In this document: piece after piece, positions 13,802-14,165 of the stretch
How the letters are laid out: the number at the start of each line of letters is the position of its first letter
How positions within the stretch are numbered: the stretch's first letter is position 1
Assembly (NCBI GenBank): GCA_029777935.1
Contig: JAKORH010000165.1
Coordinates: 1-14,165 of the forward strand
Reading direction: 5' to 3'
DNA length: 14,165 bases
Source of the DNA: Pseudomonadota bacterium
GTDB lineage: Bacteria; Pseudomonadota; Gammaproteobacteria; Burkholderiales; Burkholderiaceae
Made by a program: the position numbers and the translations under genes
Notes under the pieces: generated by a model
What the model was told of the DNA's origin: nothing
Database searches by the model: none
What the model saw: only the letters and a program-made list of their open reading frames with translations

Positions 13802-14165
13802 ATGCAGGAATCGAGAAGGGATTTCATCGCGCTGGCCACGCTGGCTGCCGGAGCCGTCCTGACCGCGCCGGCACGCGCGGCGGGCGAAGCCGGCGCTATG
13901 GCCAAACAGACTCTGACCGCAACCACCGACCTGCGCCTGGCGACCTTTTCGCTCGCCGGTGACGCGACGCTGCGCACCGGCGTCGTGCTCAACGATGGCC
14001 GTGTGGTCGATCTCGGCCGCGAGGCCAGGAGGAAGGGGACGACGCTCGCATTCGACCCTGCCAGCATGCTGGCGCTGATCGCCGCGGGCGACGCGGCGCT
14101 GGCGCAGGTGCGCGCGCTGGCCGAAGGAGCGCAAGGCGATCTGCCCAAGCTCGAAGAGGTGCGGC
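13802..14165 (+). CDS. Tat-exported fumarylacetoacetate-hydrolase-family protein, cut by window edge
   Basis: The ATG at 13802 follows an excellent AAGGAGGAG and opens a frame of 121 codons to the window edge with no stop. Residues 4-9 (SRRDFI), followed by a mildly hydrophobic Ala-rich stretch and APARA, form a twin-arginine signal peptide with likely cleavage near residue 26. The part after residue 44 (LRLATFSLAGDATLRTG, then GRVVDLG) resembles the N-terminal domain of FAH-family hydrolases and isomerases. The catalytic domain with its metal-binding E-x-E motif would lie beyond the edge, so activity cannot be judged. A periplasmic member is unusual, since most are cytoplasmic. An internal ATG (13898, Met33) would give a cytoplasmic form but has a weak ribosome site. 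Family call moderately sure. Confidence 0.72.
   Translation, partial: MQESRRDFIALATLAAGAVLTAPARAAGEAGAMAKQTLTATTDLRLATFSLAGDATLRTGVVLNDGRVVDLGREARRKGTTLAFDPASMLALIAAGDAALAQVRALAEGAQGDLPKLEEVR

Overview
The window is high-GC DNA with tightly packed genes on both strands. It most likely comes from a betaproteobacterium of the Burkholderiales. The pointers are a DUF2863-type protein (a family I know mainly from that order), two Bug/TctC-type solute receptors, and an isocitrate lyase very close to the proteobacterial form. No rRNA, tRNA, CRISPR array, transposase or phage gene is visible. The content is chromosomal and metabolic.

Layout. (1) 1-1057, minus: isocitrate lyase aceA, cut by the left edge, preceded by an AT-rich leader (1058-1351) rich in inverted repeats. 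(2) 1352-4300, minus: a three-gene operon, read as exported MetX-like alpha/beta hydrolase, then an MFS transporter, then an RraA/HMG-aldolase-like protein. (3) 4369-5550, plus: DUF2863 protein, divergent from that operon. (4) 5588-6502, minus: arginase, convergent with DUF2863 across a perfect hairpin. (5) 6577-9614, plus: Bug receptor, ACMSD-like amidohydrolase, second Bug receptor. (6) 9743-11866, minus: a 707-residue protein whose C-terminal half resembles cyanobacterial acyl-ACP reductase, keeping the catalytic cysteine. (7) 11980-13263, plus: iron-containing alcohol dehydrogenase, divergent from gene 6. (8) 13268-13696, minus: DoxX-family membrane protein. (9) 13802 to the right edge, plus: Tat-exported protein with a fumarylacetoacetate-hydrolase-type start, truncated.

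How the genes may work together. The window reads as carbon-acquisition and carboxylic-acid metabolism: glyoxylate shunt, periplasmic receptors for organic acids, a decarboxylase/hydrolase, an aldolase-like protein and arginase. Two units stand out. In one, a secreted MetX-fold enzyme is tightly linked to a transporter and an aldolase-like enzyme, which suggests ester or acyl-compound processing, uptake and cleavage. In the other, an acyl-thioester-reductase-like enzyme is paired head-to-head with an Fe-alcohol dehydrogenase, which together could interconvert acyl thioester, aldehyde and alcohol. These pathway readings are inference.

The second Bug gene is bracketed by two copies of a long GC-rich REP-like palindrome, with a paired compensatory base change between copies. 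A third half-copy supplies the last codons and the stop of the acyl-reductase-like gene.
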